Assembly (NCBI RefSeq): GCF_020510625.1
Contig: NZ_CP075191.1
Location: 3,945,501-4,009,500, forward strand
From: Ferribacterium limneticum
GTDB lineage: Bacteria > Pseudomonadota > Gammaproteobacteria > Burkholderiales > Rhodocyclaceae
Length of the DNA stretch: 64,000 nucleotides
Direction of reading: 5' to 3'
The notes under the pieces are model-generated. The model searched no databases. It had not been told where the DNA came from and saw nothing but the letters and a program-made list of their open reading frames with translations. Made by a program: the position numbers and the translations under genes. Of this stretch, positions 25,170 through 32,993 are shown piece after piece. How positions within the stretch are numbered: position 1 is the first letter of the stretch; the number at the start of each line of letters is the position of its first letter.

Positions 25170-26318
25170 CTACTGCGTCAATAGATCGATGTAGGCCTGA
25201 TAGCCGTAGCTGCGATTCTTCTTCTGCCCGGTCAGCTCGCTGACGATGCCAAGCTCGGCTAGCAATCCGACGGCCGCGTTGGCCGTGGGAAAGGTGGTGT
25301 CGAGCTTTTGCCGGGCGTGCTCGACCGTGAACCGGGGCATCAGCGGCAGCGCCTCGAACAGGCGGTAACTGGCGGCGGTGGTTTTGGGCGTAGCCAGCAG
25401 GCGGCGACGGTCGTTATTGATCAGGGTGGCAATGGCAACGATGCTGCGCTCCGCTTCGCCAGCCGCCATCGCTACTCCTTCGAGGAAAAAGGCGATCCAG
25501 GATTCCCAATCGCCTTGCGTTCGTATTCCCGACAGCAACTGGTAGTACATCGACTGGTATTGCTTCAGGTAGGCACTGAGGTAAAGCAAAGGCTCCGGCA
25601 GAAGCTGCCAATGCTCCATCAGCGCCGCGATCAGCAAGCGGCCGATGCGACCGTTGCCATCGAGAAACGGGTGGATGGTCTTGAACTGGGCGTGAATCAG
25701 CGCGATCCTGACCAGCGGCGGCAGATCGCTTTCCACCCCAGAATGGATGAAGCGCTCGACATCGGCCAACAGTGCCGGCACCCGCTCCGCTGGCGGCGGA
25801 ACGAAGACAGCCTTGCCCGGACGCGTGCCGCCGATCCAGTTCTGCGAACGACGCAGCTCGCCCGGCTGCTTGCCGCTACCGCGAACGCCGGCGAGCAAGC
25901 AGCGATGGGCGTCGCACAACAAGCGCACGCTGATCGGCAAGCCGGCCGGGTCGCGCAGGTTGTCCTGCACCAGGCGAAACGCCCGGAGATAATTGCTCAC
26001 CTCTTCGACATCGTCGGCATTGACGACCGCAAAACCCGCTTCCTCGTCGAAGAGGTCGACCAGCGTCGCCTGCGTTCCCTCAATTTGCGAGGTTAGCAAG
26101 GCCTCCTTGCGTACCGCGCCATAGAGCAGCCAATCGACGGATGGCACCAGGCCGGACACACCAGCCAGCCGGGCCAGAGCCATTTCAGACGCCCGATTGG
26201 CGGCTTCAAAACTAGCTGACGACAAGGCCGGCTCGCATGGCGGCAGCGGATGCGGCACGAAAGCCCGAACTTCCTCGCCGAGCGTGGTGGAGACCTCATA
26301 GCTTCCAGTCTGACGCAT
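25170..26318 (-). CDS. Fic-domain protein with winged-helix C-terminus
   Basis: This 382-residue protein starts at the ATG at 26318; an upstream extension to 26555 is not protein-like. The Fic active site HPFLDGNGRIGRLLI (about 207-221) is complete, including the catalytic His, so AMP transfer or a related modification is expected. An N-terminal helix with TSQIEGTQATL matches the S/T-x3-E-G/N inhibitory motif carried within the protein, so activity is probably self-inhibited. The C-terminal 90 residues (FTVEHARQKLDTTFPTANAAVGLLAELGIVSEL) look like a winged helix. A perfect palindrome lies 31 bases upstream, suggesting autoregulation. Its target is unknown. Confidence 0.9.
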   Translation of the reverse strand: MRQTGSYEVSTTLGEEVRAFVPHPLPPCEPALSSASFEAANRASEMALARLAGVSGLVPSVDWLLYGAVRKEALLTSQIEGTQATLVDLFDEEAGFAVVNADDVEEVSNYLRAFRLVQDNLRDPAGLPISVRLLCDAHRCLLAGVRGSGKQPGELRRSQNWIGGTRPGKAVFVPPPAERVPALLADVERFIHSGVESDLPPLVRIALIHAQFKTIHPFLDGNGRIGRLLIAALMEHWQLLPEPLLYLSAYLKQYQSMYYQLLSGIRTQGDWESWIAFFLEGVAMAAGEAERSIVAIATLINNDRRRLLATPKTTAASYRLFEALPLMPRFTVEHARQKLDTTFPTANAAVGLLAELGIVSELTGQKKNRSYGYQAYIDLLTQ

Positions 26319-26332
26319 GATGTGAAAAGTTT

Positions 26333-26374
26333 CTTTAATAGACGGCCACGATATTAAAGCAAACTTTAATATCG
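26333..26374. promoter_or_regulatory. perfect palindromic operator upstream of fic
   Basis: CGATATTAAAG-CAAA-CTTTAATATCG (26349-26374) is an inverted repeat with perfect 11-base arms. An extra CTTTAATA half-site is at 26333-26340, nearer the fic ATG. The Fic protein has a C-terminal winged helix that could bind it. The remaining bases to 26569 hold no gene that I can support and no obvious terminator for the hup operon. Confidence 0.65.
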
Positions 26375-26569
26375 CGCACGAACATGCAAAAAAATTTAAA
26401 CTTTGGCCATTTCCCCCGTTCGACCGTGCCCCGAAGGAATCCACAGCGACGAGCCAGCTTTGCTGGCCGTCTTGCTGTGCAGGTGCTTTATCAGGCGCCT
26501 TGGGGAAACCGCATTTGCCACGGCGAATACGGAGCAATTCGCCCGACTCGCTCATGGCGCCAGATCAGA

Positions 26570-26758
26570 TCATTGTCTGCGGCGACGAAACAGGCGACTA
26601 AGCACCCAGGCGGCGGTACCAGGAACAACGATGTACGCCAAAAGACCCACTGGCCCACCACCAAAATTGAGGGCGCCAACAACCGTCAGGCCGAGATTTA
26701 AAACAATCAGCGCCCCGCCGACCAGGAGGTCGAGCGGATGGCGCTCATCATTCGCCAT
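26570..26758 (-). CDS. small membrane protein downstream of hypB, 62 aa
   Basis: The ATG at 26758 is 10 bases after the hypB stop, so this is the probable last gene of the hup-hyp operon. The protein has two hydrophobic helices (about 11-30, LLVGGALIVLNLGLTVVGAL, and about 36-54, VGLLAYIVVPGTAAWVLSRL), an acidic N-terminus and an RRRRQ end, giving a hairpin with both ends in the cytoplasm. The upstream AGAAAG is a weak ribosome binding site. No family is recognised. Operon position suggests, but does not prove, a link to hydrogenase or nickel. Confidence 0.65.
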   Translation of the reverse strand: MANDERHPLDLLVGGALIVLNLGLTVVGALNFGGGPVGLLAYIVVPGTAAWVLSRLFRRRRQ

Positions 26759-26768
26759 GCCGGTCTTT

Positions 26769-27839
26769 CTACTTGGCCGCCAGCTGCCGTTCCAGCTCGG
26801 CCACCCGGCGCTTCAGGGCATCGACCGATTCCGAGCGCTTGCTCCGCTGTTCTTCCAGTCCGGACTGAATCCAGTCCAGCCAGGCACTGAGGCCGTCACC
26901 GCTGGTGGCCGAGACGCGGAAGATGGTCAGGTTGGGATTGACGCGGCGGGCGTTGGCTTCGGCCAGATCGGCATCGAATTCGAGGTAGGGCAGCAGGTCG
27001 CACTTGTTGAGCAGCATGACGTCGGCCGCGGCGAACATGTCGGGGTATTTCAGCGGCTTGTCCTCGCCCTCGGTGACAGAGAGGATGGCAACCTTGTGGT
27101 GTTCGCCGAGGTCGAAGGCAGCCGGGCAGACGAGGTTGCCGACGTTCTCGATCAGGAACAGCGAGTCGTCGGCCGGTTGCAGGCGTTGCATGGCGTGGCC
27201 GACCATGTGGCCGTCGAGGTGGCAGCCCTTGCCGGTGTTGATCTGCAGCGCCGGCACGCCGGTGGCGCGGATGCGCTCGGCATCGTTGGAGGTCTGCTGG
27301 TCGCCTTCGACGACGCTGATCGCCAGCTTGTCCTTCAACAGTTCGATGGTCTTGCAGAGCAGCGTGGTCTTACCGGAGCCGGGGCTGGAGACGAGGTTCA
27401 GCGCAAAGATGCCGCGCTCGTCGAACGACTGGCGGTTGGCCGCGGCATAGGCGTTGTTCTTGGACAGGATGTCCTGCTCGATCTGCACCATGCGGGCCTG
27501 CGACATGCCGGGCACGTGGGCGCGGGCCGGGCCGGTGCCGTAGTCGAGGTCGCCGGCGACACCGTGTTCGTGGTGATGATGTTCTTCGCCGTGCGCATGG
27601 GCGTGCTCGCCGTCGTGGACATGGGCGTGGCTGTGTTCGCTGCCGTCGCTGTGGTGATGCGTGTGCGAGTGCACGCCGAGCGGCGCGTCGTCGTGGCTGT
27701 GATCGTGATCATGCCCATGGTCGTGGGCATGGGTGTGCACCGTGCCGTCTTCGTGGACGTGGGTGTGCTCGTGTGAATCTTCGTGCGCCCCACCCTCGAT
27801 CTTCGTTTCTCCTGCGCCGCAGCCGCAAACCGTACACAT
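26769..27839 (-). CDS. hypB: HypB, GTPase for nickel insertion
   Basis: This 356-residue protein has the N-terminal high-affinity nickel site CxxCGCG (MCTVCGCGAGE). A histidine-rich stretch follows at about 20-95 (for instance HTHAHDHGHDHDHSHDD and EEHHHHEHG), able to store nickel. The GTPase domain runs from about 130: Walker A VSSPGSGKTTLL, ENVGNLVCPAAFDLGE with the metal-binding Cys and nearby GCHLDGHMVGHA, and the base-recognition NKCD. It acts with HypA to load nickel after the Fe(CN)2CO unit is in place. The gene follows hypA by 13 bases. Confidence 0.96.
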   Translation of the reverse strand: MCTVCGCGAGETKIEGGAHEDSHEHTHVHEDGTVHTHAHDHGHDHDHSHDDAPLGVHSHTHHHSDGSEHSHAHVHDGEHAHAHGEEHHHHEHGVAGDLDYGTGPARAHVPGMSQARMVQIEQDILSKNNAYAAANRQSFDERGIFALNLVSSPGSGKTTLLCKTIELLKDKLAISVVEGDQQTSNDAERIRATGVPALQINTGKGCHLDGHMVGHAMQRLQPADDSLFLIENVGNLVCPAAFDLGEHHKVAILSVTEGEDKPLKYPDMFAAADVMLLNKCDLLPYLEFDADLAEANARRVNPNLTIFRVSATSGDGLSAWLDWIQSGLEEQRSKRSESVDALKRRVAELERQLAAK

Positions 27840-27852
27840 AGTCGTCTCCTGA

Positions 27853-28194
27853 TTATTCGATTTCGATTTCCTTGACCCGCATTTCCGTCCCGCCAGTCGG
27901 CTGCACCTGGTGGCTGCCGCACTTCGGGCAGGCGCCGTACAGTTCGCTCATCGCCACCGTTTCGGCACATTGCATGCACCAGCCGGCGCCAGGCGTTGCC
28001 AAAATTTCCAGCGCAGCATCCTGCGCGATACTGCCGCGCGTGACCGCTTCGAAGCAAAATTTCAGCGCTTCCGGTTCAACCGAGGACAGGCGGCCGATTT
28101 CCAGCACAACCAGTTTCACCCGACGAGCACTTTCGCGACGCGCCGTGTCTTCGACCAGTTGCAACACGCCTTCGGCCAGCGACATCTCATGCAT
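27853..28194 (-). CDS. hypA: HypA, nickel metallochaperone
   Basis: This 113-residue protein begins MHEMSLAEGV, with the nickel-binding His2. A zinc site is formed by CMQC and CPKC (about 73-76 and 89-92). HypA delivers nickel with HypB to the hydrogenase large subunits. Its start overlaps the end of hupK by 8 bases, so it is translated as part of the hup transcript. It is the only hypA in the window and probably serves all three hydrogenases. Confidence 0.95.
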   Translation of the reverse strand: MHEMSLAEGVLQLVEDTARRESARRVKLVVLEIGRLSSVEPEALKFCFEAVTRGSIAQDAALEILATPGAGWCMQCAETVAMSELYGACPKCGSHQVQPTGGTEMRVKEIEIE

Positions 28195-29113
28195 CGTTCA
28201 ACTCCACGACAAAGGGCAGACAGGGATCAAGCGCCAGTATGGCCCGATTCAGCACCTGTTTTGCTTGATCCAGAGAAGCAAATTCGAGATTACCGAGCAA
28301 AGATGACAGGGCCGCGGCATCGGAAAAGAAATCGTCGGTCGGGGCCTGGACCCGGTAATTGGCGACCTTGCCGTCGATGATATGCACCGCATGGGTGAGC
28401 ACGCCGCGCGCCGTCATGGTTTGCCCCACGCCCCAGCCATCCCCCCCGGCCATGGCAATTGGAAAGGCTGCACCACTGGCCAGCGCTTCCGCCGCCCAAT
28501 TCACCTCGGCCAGACGCGCCTGGAAAACGGAACGAATCGTGGCTGGCCTGGGCATGCCCGGCATCTCCGAAGCAGTACCCTGCCAATAGGCCAGCCAGGG
28601 CTCAGGCGCCAGCACGACGGCTCGTGTTGTTTTCTGGCATGCCAACTCCGGTACGACTTCTTCCGTCGTGCGGCCGACCAGGATTTCAAGGCATTTATCG
28701 GCCAGCGGTCGCAGGGTATCGTGCAGGAGCCTTTGCGTGATGGCCAGAAATTCGTCGCTCTGCCGCGCATTGCGCCAGGCGATGAAAGCCTCCTTGGCCG
28801 AGTGCAGGCCGAGTGCCGGCGGCCAGTCGAGCAACAGGCGCCAGAGGTTTTCGTGCAGCACCTCAACCCACAATTCGACCGCATCGGCAGCCCTCGGTGC
28901 CTCGTTCTGCGCCGCCACCACTGCCGCCTGTGCCGCGGCGCGCTGGGCATGGGCGCAGAGGGTAAACAAATAGGGTACGGTCTTAACCACGGCATCGGGC
29001 AATTGGCCGATGAACAGACGGGTCACCGAGGGCCGTTTGAGTATGACCTCAAGATCTTGCAAGCGCCCACGCTGAAGCTGCGCCCGAACGGTCAGCAAAC
29101 CGGCGCTGGTCAT
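28187..29113 (-). CDS. hupK: HupK/HoxV, hydrogenase large-subunit-like maturation scaffold
   Basis: This 308-residue protein resembles a shortened large subunit: RGVLTHAVHIIDGKVANYRVQAPTDDFFS corresponds to the region before the C-terminal nickel motif, and LDPCLPFVVELNDA replaces DPCxxC with a single cysteine. HoxV/HupK is thought to act as a temporary scaffold for the Fe(CN)2CO unit before transfer to the real large subunit. It overlaps hupJ by 4 bases and hypA by 8. The family is poorly conserved, so the call rests on both the C-terminus and position. Confidence 0.88.
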   Translation of the reverse strand: MTSAGLLTVRAQLQRGRLQDLEVILKRPSVTRLFIGQLPDAVVKTVPYLFTLCAHAQRAAAQAAVVAAQNEAPRAADAVELWVEVLHENLWRLLLDWPPALGLHSAKEAFIAWRNARQSDEFLAITQRLLHDTLRPLADKCLEILVGRTTEEVVPELACQKTTRAVVLAPEPWLAYWQGTASEMPGMPRPATIRSVFQARLAEVNWAAEALASGAAFPIAMAGGDGWGVGQTMTARGVLTHAVHIIDGKVANYRVQAPTDDFFSDAAALSSLLGNLEFASLDQAKQVLNRAILALDPCLPFVVELNDA

Positions 29114-29580
29114 CGGCCCAGCCCCAGAAAAGCACGTCGGCTGGTGGTCTTGCCGGTTGCGGCCGGCGCCGCCAGGGGCTCGGCAAACAAGGCATGCGCG
29201 GTTGCAATCGCCGTCAGACGGGCAGCTTCGTGCGTTTCGAATTCGAGCGCCGGAGAAAACAGCGAACAGAGATGGTAGTTGCCGATACTGCTCTCCTCGG
29301 CGACGGTGAATTCGTAATCACCGGATGGAAAATGCCAGTCGTGCTTGCAGCACGCGGCCAACGCCGGCCAGCCTTCAAGTTGACCGGGCAGACAAAGCAG
29401 GTTGATCGCCCACGGCGTGATCATGACGCCCGCCCAGTGCCCATCGGCGGTGCGCTGAAAACCGACAGCCTCGACCTGCAACGCCTGATTGCAGATGGGT
29501 ACATCGTGCATCCGGGTTCGGGCAATGTGGTCGAAAACAGCGACTAGCTCGGACGATGGATCGGTCGTCCACAACCTCAT
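29110..29580 (-). CDS. hupJ: HupJ/HoxT, HybE-family chaperone (hup operon copy)
   Basis: This 156-residue protein is homologous in block order to hybE (9593-10144): TRMHDVPICNQALQVEAVGF, GVMITPWAINLLCL, YEFTVAEESSIGNYHLCSLFSP. The ATG at 29580 overlaps the hupI stop (ATGA), favouring it over the in-frame start at 29628. The C-terminus is TTSRRAFLGLGR, again a twin-arginine-like string. It probably helps large- or small-subunit maturation specific to HupSL. Two paralogues in one window suggest that each enzyme has its own. Confidence 0.9.
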   Translation of the reverse strand: MRLWTTDPSSELVAVFDHIARTRMHDVPICNQALQVEAVGFQRTADGHWAGVMITPWAINLLCLPGQLEGWPALAACCKHDWHFPSGDYEFTVAEESSIGNYHLCSLFSPALEFETHEAARLTAIATAHALFAEPLAAPAATGKTTSRRAFLGLGR

Positions 29581-29774
29581 TCGGTCACCATAAACTTGTG
29601 CCTGGGCGCATCGCACCCGGGACAGCACCAGTCGTCCGGCAGGTTGGCAAAGGGGACGCCAGGCGGAATGCCGCGCACGTCGTCACCCTCGGCCGGGTCG
29701 TAAACCCACCAGCAGATGCCGCATTCCAGTTTGTCGTCAGGTTTGACGCCGAGATGTGAACCTTCGAATCGCAT
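29577..29774 (-). CDS. hupI: HupI/HoxR rubredoxin
   Basis: This 65-residue rubredoxin has C-x2-C at residues 18-21 (LECGICWWVYDPAEG) and C-P-x-C at 51-54 (CPGCDAP), with the usual PFANLPDDWCCP loop, binding one iron. Residue 50 is an additional Cys. HoxR-type rubredoxins are needed for the O2-tolerant small subunit, probably in forming its special proximal cluster under oxic conditions. It lies between hupH and hupJ in the standard order. Confidence 0.95.
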   Translation of the reverse strand: MRFEGSHLGVKPDDKLECGICWWVYDPAEGDDVRGIPPGVPFANLPDDWCCPGCDAPRHKFMVTE

Positions 29775-29784
29775 ACCGGGGAAT

Positions 29785-30648
29785 TTAGACCGGCTCCACC
29801 ATCATGTCGAGGTATTCGCGCAGGCGTTCGACCGAATCGGTGAAATCCTCGTCGGCCGCCAGCGCCACTTCCGGCATGCCAACGATTTCGATGGAGTTCA
29901 GGATCAGCGTGTCCATGCTGTTGAAGTACTGGACCCACCAGACGTTCTTCAGCCGCGTGCTGGTGATCCGGCAATTGCCGTAGCCGCGGGAGAGGATGGA
30001 GACTTCGCGGTGGCCGAGCCAGCCGTAGAGCGTATCGAGGTCGGCATCACTGACCGGCAGCAGCGTCAGGTTGATGACGTGGGCCGAATCGCCCGGCTTC
30101 CAGGCTGCCGCCTGCATGCGAATTTCCTCGACCAGCGCCTGGGCGTTCATGCAGCCGAGCGGATAGGTCGGCGCCGGCAGATCGGCTGCTGCCGTGCTTG
30201 CCATGGCCTCGGTCAATACCGCCGGGATGCTGCCGGTTTCGAGGCGGTCGACCATCATCGCGCCATCATCGGCCACCTTGAGGACCCGCCACAGGCCGGA
30301 AAAGGCAGTTTCCTGAACCCGCCAATGACCCGGTGCGGTCGTGAAGGCGCTGACCTCGCCGAAGCCCATCGACTGGTTGATCACGTCACGCATCGTCGCA
30401 TCGAGATCGAGCAGCTTGAGGCTGGCCCCGCCTTCGAAACCAAGTTTCTCTGCCTCGTCGGCAAACACACCCAGCAGACTGGCGGCGCGATTCACGACCT
30501 CGGCAGGCACATTATCCGGCAGACGCGGTTGCGAGAAGGTTTCCATGCCTTTCGGCATCGGCAGGTAGTCCGGCGCTTCTTCGCCCTGCGAGCCGGGCCC
30601 CATGGCGACGACGGAAATCGGGAAGGGACGCATCGTAGACGGGTTCAT
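29785..30648 (-). CDS. hupH: HupH/HoxQ (HyaF family) maturation protein
   Basis: This 287-residue protein starts at MNPSTMRPFPISVVAMGPGSQ, with an AAGGAG ribosome binding site; the open frame to 31008 is antisense-like and rejected. Family marks include DYLPMPKGMETF, TAPGHWRVQETAFSGLWRV, YPLGCMNAQALVEEIRMQA and SRGYGNCRITSTRLKNVWWVQYFNSMD. With HupG/HoxO it forms a complex that handles the small subunit and protects its FeS clusters before export. It overlaps hupG by 4 bases. Confidence 0.94.
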   Translation of the reverse strand: MNPSTMRPFPISVVAMGPGSQGEEAPDYLPMPKGMETFSQPRLPDNVPAEVVNRAASLLGVFADEAEKLGFEGGASLKLLDLDATMRDVINQSMGFGEVSAFTTAPGHWRVQETAFSGLWRVLKVADDGAMMVDRLETGSIPAVLTEAMASTAAADLPAPTYPLGCMNAQALVEEIRMQAAAWKPGDSAHVINLTLLPVSDADLDTLYGWLGHREVSILSRGYGNCRITSTRLKNVWWVQYFNSMDTLILNSIEIVGMPEVALAADEDFTDSVERLREYLDMMVEPV

Positions 30649-31103
30649 GCGCAGGCTCCTTGCGAGGTTTCGACCCGAATGGCGATACCGATCGGCTTGG
30701 CTTGTACGGGGCCGTTGAGCAGGCGGGCGACTTCGTTCTGGTAGTCGCCCCAGTCGCGGATGCCATTGAGCACGCCAACAAACTGGCCATCGCGCAGGAA
30801 GACCACCGCCGGCGCACGCGGTACGCCGTATTGCGCCATCAGGGCCGGGGCGAAATCGGGACCGGCGACCCAGCGGGCGATCTGCCCGGCGACCGGCTTC
30901 AGGGCTTCGGGCAGGATCACGCAGGCATCGAGCACTTCGAGATTGCGCTGCGGGTCTTCGGTCAGCAGCAGGGCGGTCAGGCCGGCCGGGAATTCCGGCT
31001 GGCTGCAATCGACGCGGGAAAAGCCGTGTTTTTGCTGCATGCGGCCGATGGCTGTTTCCAGCTTTTCGAGCGAGGTCGGTCCGGCGACAAGTTGGAGGCT
31101 CAT
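30645..31103 (-). CDS. hupG: HupG/HoxO (HyaE family) small-subunit chaperone
   Basis: This 152-residue protein has a thioredoxin-like fold without a redox CxxC pair (PALMAQYGVPRAPAVVFLRDGQFVGVLNG is the characteristic block). HyaE/HoxO proteins bind the Tat signal region of the small subunit and, with HupH/HoxQ, delay export until FeS clusters and large subunit are in place. The gene overlaps hupF and hupH by 4 bases on each side. Confidence 0.93.
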   Translation of the reverse strand: MSLQLVAGPTSLEKLETAIGRMQQKHGFSRVDCSQPEFPAGLTALLLTEDPQRNLEVLDACVILPEALKPVAGQIARWVAGPDFAPALMAQYGVPRAPAVVFLRDGQFVGVLNGIRDWGDYQNEVARLLNGPVQAKPIGIAIRVETSQGACA

Positions 31104-31402
31104 GATGGTTGTGTCCTCAGAAAATCGGGGAGTTGGGGTTCGCGCTCAAGATCGGCGAAGAAGGCAGAAAAGTCGGTTTCGCCGGAATGGGCAGCTTCCA
31201 GCGCATTCAAGGCCGCATTGATGGCATCGGCCCGTTCGGCGTCGATCACCTCACGTGCCGCTTCAAGAAAAGTCAGCAGCCAGACACCCGGCAGTTGCTG
31301 GCCGACCAGGCTGAGGTCGACCCGAACTTCGCCGTTGCGGCCGGCGCAGCGAGCAAAGTGCTCGCCACACTCGATGACCTGGACGGGGATGCCGAGGCAC
31401 AT
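31100..31402 (-). CDS. hupF: HupF/HoxL, HypC-family chaperone of the hup operon
   Basis: This 100-residue protein begins MCLGIPVQVIECGEH, with the functional Cys2. The segment VDLSLVGQQLPGVWLLTFLEAAREVI is typical of HupF/HoxL. In Rhizobium, HupF protects the large-subunit precursor under O2 and keeps it bound to HypC/HupK complexes. The ATG lies just after the hupD stop (TGAGATG), which fixes the start; the frame continues upstream to 31504 but inside hupD. It is the third HypC-family gene here. Confidence 0.92.
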   Translation of the reverse strand: MCLGIPVQVIECGEHFARCAGRNGEVRVDLSLVGQQLPGVWLLTFLEAAREVIDAERADAINAALNALEAAHSGETDFSAFFADLEREPQLPDFLRTQPS

Positions 31403-31403
31403 C

Positions 31404-32018
31404 TCAAGCAGCTTCCATATTAAGAAAACGGGCATCGCCCAGGCGGTAGGCCTGATCGGCCGGCGGCCGTTCGCCTTCGTAAACATCCATGGCCAGCGCC
31501 GCATCTGTCAGGCTGTCGGCCTTGCCTTCGCGGATGCGACCGACCACGCCCCAGCGCTCCAGCCAGTCGAGGGCCAGATTCAGAGACTGCACCATCTGTG
31601 CCTTGACGATGTCGCGCAGGCTGCCGCCGTAATCTTCCAGTTCTTCCGGCTGGACACCGATCAGCACCAGTTCGGCCGGCAGCTTGTTGGTCAGCTCGGC
31701 CGCCATCAACACCTCCTGGAAACCGGTCTGGTGCAGGCTCATCTTCTTGGCGCCCATGAAGCGCGGCACCTGATCGCCGACCACCTCGCGCAGCTTGCCG
31801 GCCGGATCGCCGTAATCGACGGCATCGAAAACGAGCAGGCAGTCGGCCTCCTGGACGTAGGGCAGCAGGTAAAGACCTTGCGTGCCACCATCCATCAGCG
31901 TCACTTGCGGCGGAAATTCCCAGCCATCGTTCAGCGCCTCGACGCAGCGCACGCCGAAGCCTTCATCGGCCCACAGGATGTTGCCGATGCCGAGAACCAG
32001 AATGCGTTTGGTATTCAT
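31404..32018 (-). CDS. hupD: HupD/HoxM, hydrogenase maturation protease
   Basis: This 204-residue endopeptidase starts MNTKRILVLGIGNILWADEG, with GAGG upstream. The nickel-recognition residues are Glu in ADEGFGV, Asp in VFDAVDYGD and His in SLHQTGF. It should remove the 15-residue tail of HupL after the His of DPCLACSTH. It is longer than HybD because of a C-terminal stretch, as in HoxM/HupD. It is separated from hupC by 174 bases with REP-like palindromes. Confidence 0.94.
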   Translation of the reverse strand: MNTKRILVLGIGNILWADEGFGVRCVEALNDGWEFPPQVTLMDGGTQGLYLLPYVQEADCLLVFDAVDYGDPAGKLREVVGDQVPRFMGAKKMSLHQTGFQEVLMAAELTNKLPAELVLIGVQPEELEDYGGSLRDIVKAQMVQSLNLALDWLERWGVVGRIREGKADSLTDAALAMDVYEGERPPADQAYRLGDARFLNMEAA

Positions 32019-32104
32019 TGAAACCTCTGAAAAAAGACCCCGGCACACAGGAGCGCCGGGGCAAACGCAAGGTAAATCTTCAGTCATTGACCAGGTTGCA
32101 AGCC

Positions 32105-32175
32105 GATGTCATTCCCGCGAAAGCGGGAATCCAGAGATGCACGAACTGGACTCCCGCCTGCGCGGGAATGACGCC
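32105..32175. repeat. pair of REP-like palindromes between hupC and hupD
   Basis: Two hairpins with the core TTCCCGC/GCGGGAA stand about 25 bases apart: GTCATTCCCGCGAAAGCGGGAAT at the left (in two arms) and CTCCCGCCTGCGCGGGAATGAC at the right. The outer GTCATTCCCGC and GCGGGAATGAC are mutually inverted, so the whole can fold as one unit. This is a typical BIME arrangement. It may weaken read-through or stabilise the hupSLC part of the transcript. Confidence 0.75.
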
Positions 32176-32192
32176 GCCCTTAATCATGACCA

Positions 32193-32897
32193 TCAGTCCT
32201 TGAACATCCGCCAGCCGCTGATCATCGTGGAGATCAGACTCTGACGACTCATGATGTCTTCGCGGATCGCCGCATAGACGTGTACCAGCACGAAAGTCAT
32301 CATGATCCACATGCCCAGGCGGTGCAGGTTATGCACCTGCATAGAGCCGCCCAGCGCCGGGATCACCCAGCCAAAGAAGACGTCACTCCAATGGCCGAGA
32401 CCAGACCCTTCGCTGTACAGCGCGAAGCCGGTGAACACCATGCCGACGGCCAGGATCGTGAAGAAGAAGAACATCATCAGCTGCGCCATCGGGTTGTGGC
32501 CGACGTATTTCTTCGGGGTCTTTTCGAGGAACAGATACCAGCGCAGCTCGAAGAAGACCTCGCTCCACCACTGCGGATTGGTGATCGGCAGCTTGAAGAT
32601 CTGCTTGGCGTGGTGATTGCCGACAAAAGCCCAGTAGATGCGACCAAGCAGGCCAACGGCAAAGAGGTAGGCCACCGCGAAATGGGCAAAACGGATGTAG
32701 CCCATCAGGAAGTTGGCCGACGCTTCACCCGGCTGGGTGGGCAGCGGCTGGCCGATGAAATAACCGGTCACTGCCAGCACCACCATGGCCAGCGCATTGA
32801 TCCAGTGCCACAGACGCACCGGCGCTTCATAGACGTAGATCGAACGGACTTGTTTACCGTACCGTTCGGCTTCCAGCATGTCCTGTTGAGAGAGCAT
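32193..32897 (-). CDS. hupC: HupC/HoxZ, cytochrome b membrane subunit
   Basis: This 234-residue protein has four to five membrane helices and anchors HupSL, passing electrons to quinone through two b hemes. Candidate heme histidines lie in VRLWHWINALAM (about 32), YIRFAHFAVAYLF (about 75) and QVHNLHRLGMWIMMTFVLVHVY (about 196-216). An AGGAGG ribosome binding site precedes the ATG at 32897, preferred over the in-frame start at 32930. The third structural gene after hupS and hupL, as in group 1d operons. The b-type anchor contrasts with the heme-free HybB. Confidence 0.95.
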   Translation of the reverse strand: MLSQQDMLEAERYGKQVRSIYVYEAPVRLWHWINALAMVVLAVTGYFIGQPLPTQPGEASANFLMGYIRFAHFAVAYLFAVGLLGRIYWAFVGNHHAKQIFKLPITNPQWWSEVFFELRWYLFLEKTPKKYVGHNPMAQLMMFFFFTILAVGMVFTGFALYSEGSGLGHWSDVFFGWVIPALGGSMQVHNLHRLGMWIMMTFVLVHVYAAIREDIMSRQSLISTMISGWRMFKD

Positions 32898-32936
32898 GGA
32901 ATCCTCCTTATTGCTGCCGCAAGGCAGCACACAAAC

Positions 32937-32981
32937 CTCCCCTCGCCCTCAGGGAGAGGGGCCGGGGGAGAGGGTGGGGAT
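32937..32981. repeat. GC-rich intergenic repeat between hupL and hupC
   Basis: CTCCCCTCGCCCTCAGGGAGAG followed (in two parts) by GGGGCCGGGGGAGAGGGTGGGG is an imperfect hairpin-forming sequence of the CCCTCTCCC/GGGAGAGGG kind dispersed in many proteobacterial genomes. It lies right after hupL in a 96-base gap. It could act as an mRNA stability element between the structural genes and hupC. Confidence 0.5.
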
Positions 32982-32993
32982 ACAGGCAGTCCA

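Noticed and set aside
27520..27790. Possible tandem repeat array (GTG/CAT-rich)
   Set aside because: It is the codon pattern of the histidine-rich region of HypB, not an independent repeat.
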